Shown: piece after piece, positions 33,876-41,357 of the stretch
Layout of the letters: every line of letters begins with the position of its first letter
Position numbering within the stretch: the stretch's first letter is position 1
NCBI RefSeq assembly: GCF_948472415.1
Contig: NZ_OX419519.1
Location: 1,984,001-2,048,000, forward strand
DNA: 64,000 nt
Reading direction: 5' to 3'
Origin: Kitasatospora fiedleri
GTDB lineage: Bacteria; Actinomycetota; Actinomycetes; Streptomycetales; Streptomycetaceae
The notes under the pieces: generated by a model
The model's input: the letters and a program-made list of their open reading frames with translations, nothing else
What the model was told of the DNA's origin: nothing
Databases searched by the model: none
Translations under genes and position numbers: made by a program

Positions 33876-35825
33876 ATGACCACGTCCCACGAGACCACCC
33901 CCGTCCTGCCCCTGTCGACCGCCGCGGCCCGCGCCGCCGTGGTGGCGGGCGGCGTCCTGGCCGCGGCCTCCGCGCTGATGTCCTGGACCTGGACCGCCGA
34001 CTTCCCCGGCGACCTGACCTACTACGGCTCCCCGGCCGGCCTGCAGTGGCTGGCCCTGGTCGGCGGCGTGCTGACCGTCCTGCTGGCGCTGGCCGCCGCG
34101 CGGGTGCCCGGGCTGCGCTGGCTGAGCCCCTCCGGCAGCAACAACGGCGTGCTGTTCGCCGCCGTCGGCACCCTCGCGGTGTGCTGGTACGCGGTCATCG
34201 CGATCGCGGCGGAGCTCGGCGGCCTGGCCAACCTCGACCCGGGCGGCTGGGTGGCCGGCGTCGGCTCGCTGCTGGCCGTGGCCGGCGCGCTGGGCCTGCC
34301 GCTGGACCGCCGCACCACCGTCCGGCGCCCCGCCGAGCGCTGGTGGGCGTACGCGGTGGCCGCCGTCGCCCTGCTGGTGTACTTCGGCCTGGACCAGGGC
34401 TGGCTGCTGCACGCGATCCCCGCCGGCGTGCAGCCGATCTTCACCGAGAACACCTGGTTCTTCCTCGCCCTGCCCGGCCTGCTGGCCGTGCTGCGGCTGT
34501 GGCTGCTGCTGGACGGCTGGACCCGGATCGGCCGGATCGAGCGCCGGCGGCCCGCCGCCCGCGCCCTGCCGTCCTGGGCGGAGATCCTGGTGATCACCGC
34601 GGTGTTCGCGGTGGGCCTGGCCGTCGCCGACTTCGGCATCTCGACCGAGTACGGCGAGCTGTTCATCGGCTTCCTGCTGCTGGTGGCCGCCGCCACCGCC
34701 GCGCTGAACGCCTCCGGCGCGGTCGGCCGGCTGGCCGAACTGACCGCCCGGCACCGCGCGGTGACCACCGGGGCGGCGTTCGCCGCGGCCGCCGCGTTCC
34801 CGTTCACCCAGGGCAGCGACACCTACGTCCTGATCGGCGTCAACATCCTGATCTTCGCCACCGTGGCGCTCGGCCTGAACGTGGTGGTCGGCCTGGCCGG
34901 TCTGCTCGACCTCGGCTACGTGGCCTTCCTCGGTGTCGGCGCGTACGCGGCGGCGCTGGTCTCCGGCTCGCCGTTCTCGGCCTTCCGCGGCGTGCACCTG
35001 CCGTTCCCGCTGGCCGCGCTGGTCGGCGCGCTGGCCGCGCTGGTGTTCGGCGTGGTGATCGGCGCCCCGACGCTGCGGCTGCGCGGCGACTACCTGGCGA
35101 TCGTCACCCTCGGTTTCGGTGAGATCTTCCGGATCGCGATGAACAACCTGGACGGCAGCTCCGGCCCGAGCCTGACCAACGGCCCCAACGGCATCGCCGC
35201 GATCCCCGACGTCAACCTGTTCGGCTTCGACTTCGGCCAGCCGCACGACGTCCTCGGCCTGCACCTGGGCAAGTTCGGCAACTACCTGCTGCTGATGCTG
35301 GTGGCCACCGCGATCGTGGTGACGGTGTTCGGCCGGGTCGCCAACTCCCGGATCGGCCGGGCCTGGGTGGCGATCCGCGAGGACGAGACGGCGGCCGAGG
35401 CGATGGGCATCAACGGCTTCCGGGTGAAGCTGATCGCCTTCGCGCTGGGCGCGACGCTGGCCGGCCTGGCCGGCGCGGTGCAGGCGCACGTGGCGAGCGC
35501 CGTCTCGCCCGACCAGTACCAGTTCGCCGGGGCCGTCCCGCCCAACTCGGCGTTCCTGCTGGCCGCGGTGATCCTGGGCGGCATGGGCACCATCAGCGGC
35601 CCGCTGGTGGGCGCGGCCCTGCTGTTCCTGATCCCGGCGAAGCTGCAGTTCCTGCAGTCCTACCAGCTGCTGGCCTTCGGCGTGGCGCTGATCCTGCTGA
35701 TGCGCTTCCGCCCGGAGGGCCTGATCGCCGGCCGCCGGCAGCAGCTGGAGTTCCACGAGGCGGACGCGGAACTGCCCGCGCAGGCCGCCCCGATCGACGA
35801 CGTACCGACCAAGGCTGGGGCGTGA
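33876..35825 (+). CDS. livM: Branched-chain amino-acid ABC transporter permease LivM
   Basis: 649 residues, nearly twice the ~330-420 of a typical LivM. The C-terminal half (~290-649) is the permease core: NILIFATVALGLNVVVGLAGLLDLGYVAFLGVGAYAAAL, RLRGDYLAIVTLGFGEIFRIAMNNL, GRAWVAIREDETAAEAMGINGFRVKLIAFALGATLAGLAGA and GGMGTISGPLVGAALLF. The N-terminal ~280 residues add several extra transmembrane helices (a membrane domain seen in other actinobacterial LivM proteins). The ATG at 33876 is preceded by GTGAGGCAG. The stop overlaps livG by 4 nt (GTGA). Confidence 0.93.
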   Translation: MTTSHETTPVLPLSTAAARAAVVAGGVLAAASALMSWTWTADFPGDLTYYGSPAGLQWLALVGGVLTVLLALAAARVPGLRWLSPSGSNNGVLFAAVGTLAVCWYAVIAIAAELGGLANLDPGGWVAGVGSLLAVAGALGLPLDRRTTVRRPAERWWAYAVAAVALLVYFGLDQGWLLHAIPAGVQPIFTENTWFFLALPGLLAVLRLWLLLDGWTRIGRIERRRPAARALPSWAEILVITAVFAVGLAVADFGISTEYGELFIGFLLLVAAATAALNASGAVGRLAELTARHRAVTTGAAFAAAAAFPFTQGSDTYVLIGVNILIFATVALGLNVVVGLAGLLDLGYVAFLGVGAYAAALVSGSPFSAFRGVHLPFPLAALVGALAALVFGVVIGAPTLRLRGDYLAIVTLGFGEIFRIAMNNLDGSSGPSLTNGPNGIAAIPDVNLFGFDFGQPHDVLGLHLGKFGNYLLLMLVATAIVVTVFGRVANSRIGRAWVAIREDETAAEAMGINGFRVKLIAFALGATLAGLAGAVQAHVASAVSPDQYQFAGAVPPNSAFLLAAVILGGMGTISGPLVGAALLFLIPAKLQFLQSYQLLAFGVALILLMRFRPEGLIAGRRQQLEFHEADAELPAQAAPIDDVPTKAGA

Positions 35826-36673
35826 GCACCGTGACGACCACCGACACCGCTCCCGCCGCCCCGGCGCCCGAGCCGCTCGCCGAACCCGTGCTGGAGGCTT
35901 CCGGCGTGGTGATGCGCTTCGGCGGCCTCACCGCCGTGAACGACGTCGACCTGACGGTCCGCCAGGGCGAGATCGTCGGTCTGATCGGCCCGAACGGCGC
36001 CGGGAAGACCACCTTCTTCAACTGCCTGACCGGGCTGTACGTCCCGACCGAGGGCACGGTGAAGTACAAGGGCACGGTGCTGCCGCCGAAGCCGCACCTG
36101 GTGACCCAGGCGGGCATCGCCCGGACCTTCCAGAACATCCGGCTGTTCTCGAACATGACGGCGCTGGAGAACGTCCTGGTGGGCCGGCACACCCGCACCA
36201 AGGAGGGCCTGTTCTCGGCGATCCTGCGCGGCCCGGGCTACCGGCGGGCCGAGGCGGAGAGCCGCGAACGCGCCCGGGAGCTGCTGGAGTTCTGCGGCCT
36301 CGGCGCGAAGGCCGACCACCTGGCCCGCAACCTCCCCTACGGCGAGCAGCGCAAGCTGGAGATCGCCCGGGCGCTGGCGTCCGAGCCGGGCGTGCTGCTG
36401 CTGGACGAGCCGACGGCGGGCATGAACCCGCAGGAGACCCGGGCCGCCGAGGAACTGGTCTTCGCCATCCGGGACCTGGGCATCGCCGTGCTGGTGATCG
36501 AGCACGACATGAAGTTCATCTTCAACCTGTGCGACCGCACCGCCGTACTGGTGCAGGGCCGGAAGATCGTCGAGGGCGACCGGGAGACCGTCCAGAACGA
36601 CGAGCGGGTCGTCACCGCGTACCTGGGCGCCCCGCTCGAAGGAACCACCGCAGCTCAGGAGGACGGCCAGTGA
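35822..36673 (+). CDS. livG: Branched-chain amino-acid ABC transporter ATPase LivG
   Basis: 283 residues from a GTG overlapping livM. Walker A is GLIGPNGAGKTTFFNCLTG, then the LivG-type LVTQAGIARTFQNIRLFSNMTALENVLVG, the signature ARNLPYGEQRKLEIARALA (NLPYGEQ in place of LSGGQ, usual for LivG), Walker B LLLDEPTAGMNPQE and the H-loop IEHDMKFIF. It powers transport together with LivF. Its stop overlaps the livF GTG. Confidence 0.95.
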   Translation: MSTVTTTDTAPAAPAPEPLAEPVLEASGVVMRFGGLTAVNDVDLTVRQGEIVGLIGPNGAGKTTFFNCLTGLYVPTEGTVKYKGTVLPPKPHLVTQAGIARTFQNIRLFSNMTALENVLVGRHTRTKEGLFSAILRGPGYRRAEAESRERARELLEFCGLGAKADHLARNLPYGEQRKLEIARALASEPGVLLLDEPTAGMNPQETRAAEELVFAIRDLGIAVLVIEHDMKFIFNLCDRTAVLVQGRKIVEGDRETVQNDERVVTAYLGAPLEGTTAAQEDGQ

Positions 36674-37385
36674 CCGCTCTGCTGGAGGTCGAGGACCTCC
36701 GTGTCGCCTACGGCAAGATCGAGGCCGTCAAGGGCATCTCGTTCACGGTCGCGGAGGGCGAGGTCACCACCCTGATCGGCACCAACGGCGCCGGCAAGAC
36801 CACCACCCTGCGCACCCTGTCCGGGCTGCTGCGGCCGACCTCGGGCAAGGTCCTGTTCCAGGGCGCGGCGATCGACACCGTGCCCGCGCACCGGATCGTC
36901 GCGCTCGGCCTGGCGCACTCCCCCGAGGGCCGGCACATCTTCCCCGGATGACCATCGAGGAGAACCTGCTGCTCGGCGCGTTCCTGCGCCGGGACGCGGC
37001 GGGCATCGCCGAGGACGTGGAGCGGGCCTGCACGCTCTTCCCGATCCTGGCCGAGCGCCGCAAGCAGGCCGCGGGCACCCTCTCCGGCGGCGAGCAGCAG
37101 ATGCTGGCGATGGGGCGGGCGCTGATGTCCCGGCCCAAGCTGCTGATGCTGGACGAGCCGTCGATGGGCCTGTCGCCGCTGATGATGCAGAAGATCATGG
37201 CGACCATCGTGGAGCTGAAGGCCGCGGGCACCACCATCCTGCTGGTGGAGCAGAACGCGCAGGCCGCCCTCTCGCTCTCGGACCGGGCGTACGTGATGAC
37301 CACCGGCCGGATCACCCTGTCGGGCACCGGCGCGGAGCTGCTGCACGACGAGTCGGTGCGCCGCCAGTACCTGGGCGAGGACTGA
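36670..37385 (+). CDS. livF: Branched-chain amino-acid ABC transporter ATPase LivF (one frameshift)
   Basis: About 238 residues after repair, the usual LivF size. TALLEVEDLRVAYGKIEAVKGISF, Walker A LIGTNGAGKTTTLRTLSG and LAHSPEGRHIFP lie before the break. MTIEENLLLGAFLRRD, signature GTLSGGEQQMLAMGRALMSRP, Walker B LLMLDEPSMGLSP and LVEQNAQAALSLSDRAYVM lie after it. The break is in the C4 run 36942-36945; a fifth C gives SPEGRHIFPRMTIEENLLL, the family consensus. The GTG start overlaps livG by 4 nt. Last gene of the operon, followed by a strong hairpin. Confidence 0.92.
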
Positions 37386-37390
37386 CCCTC

Positions 37391-37444
37391 CGCACGCGCC
37401 GGTGCCCCCACCCCTCGACGGGGGCGGGGGCACCGGCGCGTGCG
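37391..37444. terminator. Bidirectional terminator between livF and the ANTAR regulator
   Basis: Arms 37391-37409 and 37426-37444 (CGCACGCGCCGGTGCCCCC and its complement) give a perfect 19-bp stem, with a smaller CCCC/GGGG hairpin in the loop. It lies 6 bp after livF and 30 bp after the stop of the convergent regulator, so it can end both transcripts. Confidence 0.9.
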
Positions 37445-37473
37445 CGCGGGGGCGGGCTCGGCCCCCGGCGGCC

Positions 37474-38127
37474 TCAGCCCTCGGCGGCCTCGGTCTTCTT
37501 GCGGTCCTGGGCGGCGCCCTCCTCGATCACGGCCTCGGCGACGGCGGCCATGGTCATCCGGCGGTCCATCGAGGTCTTCTGGATCCAGCGGAACGCGGCG
37601 GGCTCGTTGAGGCCGAACTTGGTCTGCAGCACGCTCTTGGCGCGGTCGACCAGCTTGCGGGTCTCCAGCCGCTGCGAGAGGTCCGCGATCTCCTGCTCCA
37701 GGGTGCGCATCTCGGTGTAGCGGGAGACCGCCATCTCGATGGCCGGGACGAGGTCGCTCTTGCTGAACGGCTTGACGATGTACGCCATCGCGCCGGCGTC
37801 GCGGGCCCGGTCGACCAGCTCGCGCTGGGAGAACGCGGTGAGCATCAGCACCGGGGCCAGGTGCTGCTCGTGGATGCGCTCGGCGGCCGAGAGGCCGTCC
37901 AGGACGGGCATCTTCACGTCCAGGATGGCCAGGTCGGGCTTAAGCTCCTCGACCAGCCTGACCGCCGTCTCGCCGTCACCGGCCTCACCGACGACGGTGT
38001 AGCCCTCCTCCTCCAGCATCTCCTTGAGGTCGAGGCGGATCAGTGCCTCGTCCTCGGCGATGACGATTCGGGTGATCTGGGGCGAGTCGGTGTCAAGCGG
38101 CTGTGCCTGCTCGTCGGCGGTGCTCAC
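37474..38127 (-). CDS. pdtaR: ANTAR-domain response regulator (PdtaR type)
   Basis: 217 residues from a GTG with GAGGAG 4 nt upstream. The receiver domain (~15-130) has IVIAEDEALIRLDLKEMLEEEGY, phospho-acceptor Asp in LAILDVKMPVLDGLSAAERI, VLMLTAFSQRELV and AYIVKPFSKSDL. The C-terminal ANTAR RNA-binding domain (~145-205) reads LSQRLETRKLVDRAKSVLQTKFGLNEPAAFRWIQKTSMDRRMTMAAVAEAVI. ANTAR proteins act as antiterminators on two-hairpin RNAs when phosphorylated. No histidine kinase is adjacent; in actinobacteria it is usually encoded elsewhere. Confidence 0.93.
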   Translation of the reverse strand: MSTADEQAQPLDTDSPQITRIVIAEDEALIRLDLKEMLEEEGYTVVGEAGDGETAVRLVEELKPDLAILDVKMPVLDGLSAAERIHEQHLAPVLMLTAFSQRELVDRARDAGAMAYIVKPFSKSDLVPAIEMAVSRYTEMRTLEQEIADLSQRLETRKLVDRAKSVLQTKFGLNEPAAFRWIQKTSMDRRMTMAAVAEAVIEEGAAQDRKKTEAAEG

Positions 38128-38225
38128 GGGGCTCCTCGGTCCGGCGGGGTGCTGCATGCATGAGCCTACCCAGACGCGGTATGTTTGGTTCACCGCGGTG
38201 GGGGGTTGAACCTTCGATCCGCTGG

Positions 38226-38299
38226 GCCCCGATAGCCCAATCGGCAGAGGCAACGGTCTCAAACACCGTCCGGTGTGGGTTCGAATCCCACTCGGGGCA
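38226..38299 (+). tRNA. tRNA with anticodon CAA (Leu-type), short variable loop
   Basis: A 74-nt cloverleaf: acceptor GCCCCGA/TCGGGGC, D-arm GCC/GGC with a Leu-like loop (AATCGGCAGA), anticodon stem ACGGT/ACCGT with loop CTCAAAC, variable region of only 5 nt (CCGGT), T-arm GTGGG-TTCGAAT-CCCAC, discriminator A. CCA is not encoded. CAA reads UUG (Leu), and the 3-bp D-stem and A73 fit leucine tRNAs, yet these normally have a long class II variable arm. It lies between the ANTAR regulator and pyk. Confidence 0.9.
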
Positions 38300-38392
38300 C
38301 TTTCTCTTCGAATCCAAGGCGGCGACGGCCGCCGCTCCTCCCCGGCTCCCCGTCCCCGCGTCTCGGTACGCGAGACCGGTCCCGCCCGGCCG

Positions 38393-39331
38393 TCACCCGG
38401 CCGCGAGCGTGATCGACACCGGCCCGGCCGCGGCGCCCTCCGCCGAGCCGTCCGCCGCCTCCAGGGTGTAGGTGCCGGCGGTCTCCCCGTAGAAGTCGAA
38501 CCAGGCCGCCAGGCTGACGGTGTCCGGCCGCCCGACGTAGGCGGTGGCGCCGATCGGCGCGCTGGGCGCGAGCCGGCGGCCGTCGGGCAGGGTCAGGTGC
38601 AGGTCCAGCCGGTCGGCGGCGGTGCCGGCCGGGGCGTCGAACAGGATCTCCGCGCTGTGCTGGCCGGGCTTCAGGGCGCGCAGCGCGCGGGGCACGAAGG
38701 GCGTGGTGCCGAGCGGCACCGCGGGGGCCGGGACGGGGCTGCCGGTGCAGTCCTCGCGCAGCCGGGCGGAGGCCAGCAGCAGCCGGTAGCGGCCGGTGCG
38801 CACCACGCCGGTGGAGGCGCGCAGCGGGGTCGGCCGGAGGTCGACCGGGTCCTGTCCGGCGCGGGCGCCGACCGGCAGCACCGCGCGGGCCGCGCCGGGG
38901 GCGGCCAGCACCAGGGCGAGGCGGTCCGGGTCCAGCGGCTGCCCGGGGGTGCCGACGTCCTGCACGGTGACGGTCAGCGAGGCGTAGCCGAACGGCGGCG
39001 GCCGGACCTCCAGCGGGCCGCTGACCGCGACGCCGTCGGACTCCAGCGCCACCCGGGGCAGGGCGGACGCGGCCGGCACCGGCGACTCGACGACGACGCC
39101 CAGGACGAGTTCGACCGCGGTGCGGCCGTCGGGCTGCCCGGTCGCGGTGACCTTGGTGAGCCGGTAGGAGCTGCCGCCCCACCACGCCGTCCGGTCGACG
39201 GCCACGCTCCGGGCCGCGGGGCCGGTGGGGCTCCCGGACGCCACCTCCCGCAGGGTGTCCGCGCCGTAGGGGGTGCAGCCGGTGGTGAGGACGGCCGCGG
39301 CGCAGAGCACGGCGGTGCGGCGGCGTATCAA
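38393..39331 (-). CDS. Hypothetical lipoprotein
   Basis: 312 residues from a TTG with GGAAGG upstream, chosen because it gives a perfect short lipoprotein signal: basic IRRRTAVLC, a hydrophobic stretch, then lipobox TTGC (LTTGCTPYG). An ATG 54 bp further upstream is in frame but would add a long basic extension. The mature part is beta-rich without a known motif (VAVDRTAWWGGSSYRLTKVTATGQPDGRTAVELVLGV, SLTVTVQDVGTPGQPLDPDRLALVLAAP). It contains only two Cys, the lipobox one and CTG. Function is unknown. It is downstream of pyk on the same strand. Confidence 0.72.
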   Translation of the reverse strand: MIRRRTAVLCAAAVLTTGCTPYGADTLREVASGSPTGPAARSVAVDRTAWWGGSSYRLTKVTATGQPDGRTAVELVLGVVVESPVPAASALPRVALESDGVAVSGPLEVRPPPFGYASLTVTVQDVGTPGQPLDPDRLALVLAAPGAARAVLPVGARAGQDPVDLRPTPLRASTGVVRTGRYRLLLASARLREDCTGSPVPAPAVPLGTTPFVPRALRALKPGQHSAEILFDAPAGTAADRLDLHLTLPDGRRLAPSAPIGATAYVGRPDTVSLAAWFDFYGETAGTYTLEAADGSAEGAAAGPVSITLAAG

Positions 39332-39443
39332 GCGGTTCCTTCCCCCCGTTCCCGGCACGGCCCGGCCCCGGGACCCCCGGGGCATGCTACCGACAACGCG
39401 CCGGGGCGCGGGGGGCCGCTGACGGCCCGTCACGCGGCGGCCG

Positions 39444-39480
39444 GGCCCGCCCCGCGCGTCCGGTGCGCGGCGGGCGGGCC
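39444..39480 (-). terminator. Imperfect GC-rich hairpin after pyk
   Basis: GGCCCGCCCCGCGC can pair with GCGCGGCGGGCGGGCC allowing a 2-nt bulge, 14 bp beyond the pyk stop. No U-tract. Confidence 0.4.
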
Positions 39481-39493
39481 GGGCCGCGGGCCG

Positions 39494-40921
39494 TCAGTCG
39501 GCCGGTTGGCCGACGTGGTGCACCCGCACCAGGTTGGTGGAGCCGGCCAGGCCGGGCGGGGACCCGGCGGTGATGATCACGACGTCGCCGGGTGCGCAGC
39601 GGCCCAGGCTCAGCAGCGCGGAGTCGACCTGGGCGACCAGTTCGTCGGTGGTGGTGACGAACGGGCCGAGGAAGGTCTCCACGCCCCAGGTCAGCGCCAA
39701 CTGGCTGCGCACGGCGGGCTCGTAGGTGAACGCCAGGACCGGGATCGGCGAGCGGTAGCGGGTCAGCCGGCGGGCGGTGTCGCCGCTCTGGGTGAACGCG
39801 ACCAGGTACTTGGCGTCCAGGAAGTCGCCGATCTCGGCGGCGGCCCGGGCCACCGCGCCGCCCTGGGTGCGGGGCTTGCCGCTCGCGGTGAGCGGCGGCA
39901 GGCCCTCCGCCAGGACCTCCTCCTCGGCGGCCTCGACGATCCGGGCCATGGTCCGGACCGTCTCGACCGGGTACTTGCCGACCGAGGTCTCGCCGGAGAG
40001 CATCACCGCGTCGGTGCCGTCCAGCACCGCGTTGGCGACGTCGGACGCCTCGGCCCGGGTCGGCCGGGAGGCGTTGATCATCGAGTCCAGCATCTGGGTG
40101 GCGACGATCACCGGCTTGGCGTTGCGCCGGGCCAGCTTGACCGCGCGCTTCTGGACGATCGGCACCTGCTCCATGGGGAGTTCGACGCCCAGGTCGCCGC
40201 GGGCGACCATGATGCCGTCGAAGGCGTCCACGATGGATTCGAGGTTCTCCACCGCCTGCGGCTTTTCGATCTTGGCGATGACCGGGATGCGGCGGCCCTC
40301 CTCGGCCATGATCCGGTGCACCTCCTCGACGTCCTTCCCGCTGCGCACGAACGACAGCGCGACGATGTCGGCGCCGGTCCGCAGCGCCCAGCGCAGGTCT
40401 TCGACGTCCTTGTCGGAGAGCGCGGGCACCGAGACGGCGACACCGGGGAGGTTGAGGCCCTTGTGGTCGGAGACCAGTCCGCCCTCGACGACGGCGCAGC
40501 GCACCCGGGGGCCGTCGACGCGGGTGACCTCCAGGGTGACCCGGCCGTCGTCGACCAGGATGCGCTCGCCGGGCGAGACGTCCGCGGCCAGGCCCTTGTA
40601 GGTGGTGCCGCAGACCTCCCGGTCGCCGGGGACGTCGTCGACGGTGATGGTGAACTCGTCGCCGCGTTCCAGCAGGACCGGGCCGTCGGCGAAGGTGGCG
40701 AGGCGGATCTTCGGGCCCTGGAGGTCGGCCAGCACCCCGACGCTGCGGCCCGTCTCGTCCGAGGCCTTGCGGACCCGGTGGTAGCGGTCCTCGTGCTCCG
40801 CGTGGGAGCCGTGGCTGAGGTTCAGTCGGGCGATGTCCATGCCGGCGTCGACCAGGGCCTTGATCTGGTCGTACGAGTCTGCGGCAGGCCCGAGAGTACA
40901 AACGATTTTTGCTCGGCGCAT
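39494..40921 (-). CDS. pyk: Pyruvate kinase
   Basis: 475 residues from MRRAKIVCTLGPA. It converts PEP and ADP to pyruvate and ATP. Segments are MDIARLNLSHGSHAEHE, VLADLQGPKIRLATF, DIVALSFVRSGKDVEEVH, the active-site Lys in IPVIAKIEKPQAVENLESIVDAFDGIMVARGDLGVELPMEQVP, ATQMLDSMINASRPTRAEASDVANAVLDGTDAVMLSGETSVGKYP, and a C-terminal domain with FTQSGDTARRL (allosteric phosphate loop). Length is typical. An ATG 18 bp upstream is possible. There is no strong SD. Confidence 0.96.
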   Translation of the reverse strand: MRRAKIVCTLGPAADSYDQIKALVDAGMDIARLNLSHGSHAEHEDRYHRVRKASDETGRSVGVLADLQGPKIRLATFADGPVLLERGDEFTITVDDVPGDREVCGTTYKGLAADVSPGERILVDDGRVTLEVTRVDGPRVRCAVVEGGLVSDHKGLNLPGVAVSVPALSDKDVEDLRWALRTGADIVALSFVRSGKDVEEVHRIMAEEGRRIPVIAKIEKPQAVENLESIVDAFDGIMVARGDLGVELPMEQVPIVQKRAVKLARRNAKPVIVATQMLDSMINASRPTRAEASDVANAVLDGTDAVMLSGETSVGKYPVETVRTMARIVEAAEEEVLAEGLPPLTASGKPRTQGGAVARAAAEIGDFLDAKYLVAFTQSGDTARRLTRYRSPIPVLAFTYEPAVRSQLALTWGVETFLGPFVTTTDELVAQVDSALLSLGRCAPGDVVIITAGSPPGLAGSTNLVRVHHVGQPAD

Positions 40922-41357
40922 ACAGCAGAGCCTAGGCATTACCGGGTCGTAACAGCGCGGTTCCGGCCAGTCCCGCCATGGCAGTTGGCAGAAGATTCGG
41001 TGAACGGACCCGCACCGTGCGAACGGTGGCGCGCGGGGTGAGCGGCCGCCGCCCGGATTGACGCACGGGAGTTCGCCGGGGGACGGGCCGGCGGCCGCCG
41101 GACGGGCCCGCGACGGGCTCGCAATCGGCCCGCAGCCGGCCCGCGACGGACCCGCAGTCGGCCCGCGGCGGAGGGCCGCGTCGCCCGGGGGTCACCGGGA
41201 TCTCACCCGTTGGACGGCGGAGGGGTCTGGCCCCGGAGGCCGGAAAGCGGCAGACTGCCAGTCGCGTTTTCTACGCGCGTCACCACGGGTGGCGGGGTGT
41301 CACCTGCCCCGCCCCGGACGCCGGCTGACCTCCCGTACCGCCGACTTGGAGTCCTCG
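40922..41357. other. Divergent region between pyk and the 5'-nucleotidase
   Basis: 435 bp without a supported gene. At 41090-41175 there is an imperfect GC-rich repeat of CCCGCGACGG / CGGCCCGCAG words. An 11-bp palindrome GGCAG-A-CTGCC lies at 41249-41259. GGTGAAC at 40997-41003 (GTTCACC on -) resembles one unit of a streptomycete PHO box, but no second unit in register is seen. Confidence 0.4.

Noticed and set aside
40922..41357. PHO box upstream of the 5'-nucleotidase
   Set aside because: Only one GTTCACC-like unit is visible, and on the opposite strand. A direct-repeat partner at 11-bp spacing is missing.
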